A stretch of DNA of 64,000 nucleotides. Source: Macrostomum hystrix (lineage: Eukaryota; Platyhelminthes; Macrostomidae). The position numbers and the translations under genes are program-made. Under the pieces are notes generated by a model, which was not told the DNA's origin, searched no databases, and was given only the letters and a program-made list of their open reading frames with translations. Location of the stretch: positions 16,884,001 to 16,948,000 of the forward strand of contig CATNEN010000038.1 in the NCBI GenBank assembly GCA_950097015.1, in the 5' to 3' direction. Shown here piece after piece: positions 58,801 through 64,000 of this stretch (position 1 is its first letter; the number at the start of each line of letters is the position of its first letter).

Positions 58801-59995
58801 GCGTAGTACTTCGATCATAAATGATCGAGAGCGCCAGTTCAACTCGCGCGCAGCTGATCAGCTTTTGTACATATACCCGCTAGCTATAGTGCAATCCGCT
58901 GAGTATAGATTGTACATGAAGCTTGAGTATTAATAATTAGAATAAATGAGCATGAGCGTTAATTTAGGAGTTTTTAGATAGCATTAAAATGGTTCTTCGA
59001 TGAAATTCATGAAGTAGTACCTGATTAGGACTACGAAGCCATTTGCCGCCGCTTTTCAAACTAAGGGGAATTCGACCCCACCCCAGACAATTATTTGTCC
59101 TGACAAAAAGCTTTTTCTACTTGTACGAAAATAGCAATTCACACACAGATAGAAGCATTCTGAGGAAAATTTTTAGTTTATTCTTGTTAACCTGCAAAAA
59201 ATCCAATCTGATCTTGTCCCATTATATCTAACAATTATACAAATGTACTGCTGTATATAGCTCATGCACGCTCATCTCCAGTTCATATCAAATACGACAT
59301 AATTATAAGATAATTAAGAAAACGGATTGAGCAAAAGCAATCGTCCGCATCAGGGACTACTAAATATTGGTATCCCTGTTTTTCGCATTTGGGTAAACAT
59401 AGGTATATGGATTTCGGCTGTAACTTCAAATGTCTTGCATGGGAAAGAGACGATGAACCAATATGGCATCAAACGATTTGAAAAATTTATCCTGCGGGAA
59501 GCGCAGAAGTTCAAGCATAATTTAAAAAATTAACCTGAATAGTCTATAGTTAGCTTGGTTTTCAAGTGGCCACTTGCAATTTTGCAACTGGCCTTTTTCT
59601 GCCTTTATTCTGCATATCATCCATAACTTAAAGTTAAGTTGCGAGCCGGTGAACTTGTGAGATTTTACTGCTATGGTAATAACATAACCAAATAAAACAT
59701 TAGATAAAAGTTTTCCAAGAAGCTGACGCTGTTAATTTTGATTTTATAATAAAACTTGAAAGTGTTTTGGTGAAAACGTCAAAGTCTGTACACGTAAAGC
59801 GTTTTGTTCATTTTCTTAGAACAGTTATCACGCCTAAGTAACGTTGTTTTTTAAATCAATGATGATTTGCATTTTTACAAAACAGCATACGATTTAATTA
59901 GTTAGTTCGTATTTATTATTCTTTTTTTATGCCACTTTGCTTTTTTATTTGATCGCAAACCCGCACCAGATCCACTAACCAGTGACTAGCCGAGC

Positions 59996-62900
59996 ATGCC
60001 ACCAAAGTCTGCTCCTGGAAGGCCAAAGTATTCTGAAGGTAAAGACTGAAGCAAAAGTTAATGTTATAGGCCCTAGCTACGCCTAGGCCTAGGAATCCAT
60101 CATATGTTTATAATAGGCCTTTTTACTAGCACTAATGACGGATAAAACGTCAATAACTGAACAATAATTTAATGATTTCCCTCATTCTAATTGTTTGGCA
60201 ATTTTAGCTAGGCCTAGGCCTATTAAATATTATTGTTCTGGTCTTCAGATTCCAGGCCATTTTGTCAATTGCCTTTTTGTCAACCATCTTTTCGTTAGGC
60301 CCTAACTGCTTTTCAGATGTGCTGGAATTTTCTCTGTTATTTGAGGTTTTCTTTACAATTGCAATCAAAGAAATCAAAGCAGTCATTTCTTTGTTATACT
60401 GTCTCAAAATTTGGTGAAAATATGGACTTGACAAAAAGATGTTTGACAAGAAGACAGTTGATGAATAGATTCATCACTATTGATTATATACCATAGTCAG
60501 GAAGGTGTACATGTACAGTATACACAGAAACTAATTCTGGGTGAAATCAAGCTTGTATACCAATTTTAACAGCCCCATTTTGACAATTATGCCAATGGTC
60601 ATTTCAGCAAGCAGCAAAAAGTAGAAAACTAAGATAACTTGATATCTTTAACAAAAATGATCTGATTGTTTACAAATTATTATGATTGAATTTGCATCTT
60701 TGATATTATAATAGAAAACTCATTAGGGACAACAATTTGAAATAATGTCAGGGCTCACAAAACAAAAACAAATCAAAATACAATAGTTGTCAATTTTACA
60801 ATAATGAAAAATATTAATCTTTTCATTTGTATTTTTTATTTTAAGCAGGGTCTCATCTTTTTGAACATCAATGAATTAACTAGATTTAAGAATATTACTT
60901 AATATTTTTATATTGAGGCTAGGCCTACTAGTTGCTGGCCATAGTCAAGAAGGTGGCATGTGTACGCCGGAATGAAATTCGTACATAGGGCTACCTATGT
61001 ACGCCAAATGTAACCATATGTACGCAGAATATACTGTAATGCACACCGAATATACCGTAATGCACCCATGCACGCCAATTAGTTAATTGTTTATCAGCTT
61101 ATTAGGACACTGAATGGACACCAATGAATGGACATCGCGAGTTCTGAGTGCGGCGCCAGTTGATAACTTTGCTGACGTCATACTTGTCAGCACCTCGACC
61201 TCTAGAGCCATTTGAATTCAGAATTTTGAGTTTGCAGCAACAGAGTAAGCCAGTAAAGCCAAAGGTTGTAATTAATACAATTTAGCAGATTCAGACATTC
61301 ATTCTGCTTCTAACATTGTCGACGTCACGATGTGTATCCGTGTATGGTGTATTATAATAAAGTAAAAACCTTCCGTTGCATCAAATATTCAACAAGTTTG
61401 GTTGTTGTACTATACCAACAAGTTTAGTCTTTTTTAATTTGTTTAACTGGAGATGTTAAAATTATCATTTTAAACTATTTTATGTCATTTTAACTTATTT
61501 TAACTCATTCTTAGCAACTTGAACACACCCAAAGATTACCCTAAAGTTTTGGCAGAGATTTGAATAAGAATATATGGTAGACATATTAGAGAATTAGCAC
61601 TGCCTCATATGCCAACCTTATATCCCATATCATGCCACATATTTGCGGCATACATGGCATATGCTGAATGTATACCAACTGTTGCAAGGCAGACCAAAAG
61701 TACACCAAATGTATGCCGAATATCTTTGGCTATGCCTATGCACACCGGAATTTTCGACGAAAAAGGCCACCTTCCTGACTATGGGTTGCTGGTAGCTATT
61801 ACAAATTTGTACTCAGAATTTTTGCATTATAGTTAGTTTTTCATTTAGATTATTTAGAAAGATGTGTATGCCAAAACATATTTCAGAGAAAAATGTATGT
61901 AGGAATATTCTTGAGTGTGTAGGCCCTCCTGACTATGGATAAAATCATTATGGTAAATATTATTATCAAAATGAATAAAATAAAAAGTTAGGCTTTAAAA
62001 ATAAATATAAAAAGAGTAGCCACCAATGAACAATAATTAACAAGCCAGGTGTCATAGTACTATGCTCAGTAGTATAGTGTGCTACCCAGAAGAGAATGTT
62101 GCTAAGGGTTACAAGGCAAGTTAAGCTAACAAGGCAAGAATAAAATTATAATATTTCCTTTGTAGTGATCCCTCTTTTCTCTCTTTATCAGCCACAGTCT
62201 GTCATATTATTATAAAACTCACAAAATAAAAAAATCAATTTGCAATAGCTAAGAAAGTTGTTATCTTTCATACTTGTAAAGTAACTAAATATGGGATTTT
62301 ATTAACCTATTGATTGCCCTAGGCTGTATGAAATGTTTTGTCTCTCATAGTTATGTTGCTAGTCTCAAATTGCTTTGGGAGAATCTGTTATTGACCAAGT
62401 TAGGTAAAAAAGGAATAGGAATTTTCATGCGTAATTAAGTGATGCAAAGAATTTCAGCAATAAAATTAATATATGGGCCTAAAAATAACTGCTGCAGGCA
62501 ATAGCACATCATGGGTGCCCATTTTACTGACTCCTGAGCACACATGCACACACAGATACTCACCCAGCAGTGTAAATCTGCCAGCTCTCATTGTGAGGCA
62601 GTATGCACTTCACTGTGCAATCGAGGTTAGCCCTCAGTGGTGTAAATTGCATGACAAGCCCCAAAGCACTCTCTGCAGCTGCAGCCCAAATGATAATAGG
62701 GTGTCTAACATTCCACAAAGCTTCCAAAATTTGGTCTTACAGTGTGCCCATGTTCTTTCAATAGTGTCAGTGGTTCATAACAGCATGGTTAGCACATTCT
62801 ATGACAATTACCTGCAAACTATAATCACAGAAGACAGTATATTAACAATTCAAAAGTATTTGTATGCAAAAAATAGAATTAAACAAGTCGAAGGTACTTT

Positions 62901-63879
62901 TTAGCCAACACTAAAGATTAGGGTTAGACTTGACACACTGATAAAGTGGCAGTGAGTTCACATAAAAATGACACAGTTTGATTATGATCAAATTTTCGCA
63001 AACATACAATTAATAAAGTTAATAATTATTTTTCTGCAATTTTAGGTGAAAAGATACTTTGCTTTCATGGCCCACTGCTTTATGAGGCTAAGGTAAGAAA
63101 TGCATTTTTACTCGCGTTTTAAAAAAGTTTGTCCCTGCTTAAATATTGGAATTATTTTTTCTTGCTAATTTGCATTTTTAGTGTCTAAACGTGGACATAA
63201 AAGATGGTCACATAAAATACTACGTGCACTATCAGGGCTGGAACAAAAAGTAAGCCTATTTTTACTGATGCCTTCTTGTTTTATAGAGCACTAAAGCAAA
63301 AAAGTTTTAAAATCCCAAAATTCCTATACTCGCGCCAGCTGGGACGAATGGGTTGGCGATGCTCGCATCATGAAGTTCAACGCAGTTGGCCTGCAGAAGC
63401 AGAAGGAGCTAAAGGAGTTCTACTCGAAACCTGGCAAGAAAATCAAGGGTTTGAGAAAGTCGGACCTGCTCAATCAGGAGTATCCGCCGCCTGAAGCTCT
63501 GCGTCGTCTGGAGGAAGCCGGCGCGCCAGACGACGGGCCTTCGACTTCTTCAGCGACAACTAGTCAGCTGCCGCCGCCGCCGCCACCACCACCATCGCAG
63601 CCTGCCACTCAGCAGTCTGCATCGGCGTCAACAATCAGCAAACGCACAGCCAGAGAGTCTTTGTCTTCGGCAGCCGCGGATCTCGACGCTGCAGACGGTC
63701 GGGAGTCGAGTAGCGTTGGCGGCAGCAGCGGCGGCAATATCATCGGTGGCCCACCGGGCAAGCGGCTGCGCATCCAGATTGAACTGCCCAAGCCTCTGAA
63801 GCTCTGGCTCGCCGATGACCAAGATCTGGTCTGCAGGCAGAAGCGGCTACTCTCGCTGCCACCTCCCCCGTCTCAGACG
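59996..63879 (+). CDS. MORF4L1: MRG15-like chromo-barrel protein, 5' part (continues past window)
   Basis: Exons 59996-60038, 63046-63092, 63182-63249 and 63339-63879 join in phase to 233 aa, with a GTGTGT donor at 63880 leading out of the window. Residues about 15-70 form the chromo barrel (GEKILCFHGPLLYEAKCLNV, YYVHYQGWNKNWDEWV) that in MRG15 reads H3K36 methylation. A lysine-rich then Pro/Ser-rich linker follows, and the start of the MRG domain (RIQIELPKPLKLWLADDQDL, RQKRLLSLPP). Family members serve in NuA4/Tip60 acetyltransferase and Sin3 deacetylase complexes in the nucleus. The rest of the MRG domain is not in the window. Intron 1 (3 kb) holds TIR elements and a SINE. Confidence 0.92.
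60491..61938. mobile_element. Outer TIR element in MRG15-like intron 1 (tentative)
   Basis: CCATAGTCAGGAAGGTGTAC at the left and, reverse complemented, CCATAGTCAGGAGGGCCTAC at the right give about 15 bp of TIR plus a TACA match. Flanks (ATTATATA and ATAAAATC) are similar but not identical, so a target duplication is not proven. A second element of the same tip family sits inside. Confidence 0.45.
60939..61784. mobile_element. 846-bp TIR transposon with 8-bp target duplication
   Basis: The left end CCATAGTCAAGAAGGTGGC and right end (reverse complement) CCATAGTCAGGAAGGTGGC differ at one base in 19. GTTGCTGG occurs at 60931-60938 and again at 61785-61792, an exact 8-bp duplication. Subterminal TGTACGCC/TGTATGCC-type repeats lie inside both ends, as in hAT and P elements. 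No long frame exists, so it is non-autonomous. Confidence 0.8.
62490..62705 (-). repeat. SINE family 1 body in MRG15-like intron 1
   Basis: The minus strand matches the family body (GGGCTGCAGC region through TGTGTGCATGTGTGCTCAGG); the tRNA-like head is absent. Confidence 0.6.
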
Positions 63880-64000
63880 GTGTGTAGATTATCTGTTTGC
63901 TTTTCTATAAATGGTTTTAGTCGATTTGTCTAACCATTAGACAGATACTTCCATACGTCTGACACCCCATCCGCCCCTACCACCGCCTCTGACACCCCAT

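Larger units (their letters stand above)
56258..59995. other. Intergenic region with a minisatellite and an orphan TATA motif
   Basis: Apart from the array at 57155-57995 and a promoter-like motif near 58793, I see no gene; open frames are short and unrelated to families I know. Confidence 0.5.

Overview
This is metazoan nuclear DNA. Six multi-exon genes with GT-AG introns can be read by joining exons in phase, and the families (nicotinic acetylcholine receptor, SMN, RUNDC1, MRG15, THNSL2-type threonine synthase-like) are typical of animals. Exons are GC-rich; introns and intergenic DNA are AT-rich and full of tandem arrays, tRNA-derived SINEs and DNA transposons. I cannot name the species. 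A lophotrochozoan, perhaps a free-living flatworm such as Macrostomum, is a low-confidence guess from repeat load, exon style and splice-acceptor-like sites just upstream of several start codons (compatible with spliced-leader trans-splicing).

Layout: 1-2.2 kb holds a SINE, a LINE 3' end and a Ty3/gypsy remnant. 4.0-4.7 kb holds a SINE nested in a SINE. 5.1-6.4 kb (+) is a three-exon secreted protein with a C1q/TNF-like C-terminal domain. 9.8-22.3 kb (+) is a RUNDC1 orthologue with two apparently mutually exclusive exons and several minisatellites in its introns. 23.5-24.0 kb is a MITE, followed by five hairpin/CArG-like units and then SMN (24.3-25.7 kb, +). 26.7-31.4 kb (+) is a THNSL2-like PLP enzyme. 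34.5-50.1 kb (-) is an alpha-type nicotinic receptor subunit in eight exons whose introns are mostly tandem repeat. 50.9-51.7 (+) and 55.4-56.3 (-) are two inverted WSC/PAN-like secreted paralogues with a decayed P-element-type (THAP) transposon between them. 60.0 kb to the end (+) is the 5' part of an MRG15-like chromo-barrel gene whose first intron carries TIR elements, one inside another.

The genes do not form an operon-like pathway. What unites the window is repeat architecture: almost every long intron contains a minisatellite. Unit lengths are often exactly 32 bp, unit families are shared between introns of one gene, and some arrays run up to the splice sites. The most notable items are the alternative exon pair in RUNDC1, the hairpin/CArG cluster upstream of SMN, the alternating related arrays in the receptor gene, and the nested TIR elements in MRG15. 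All exon joins are read by eye from splice motifs, phase and family similarity; none has transcript support here.
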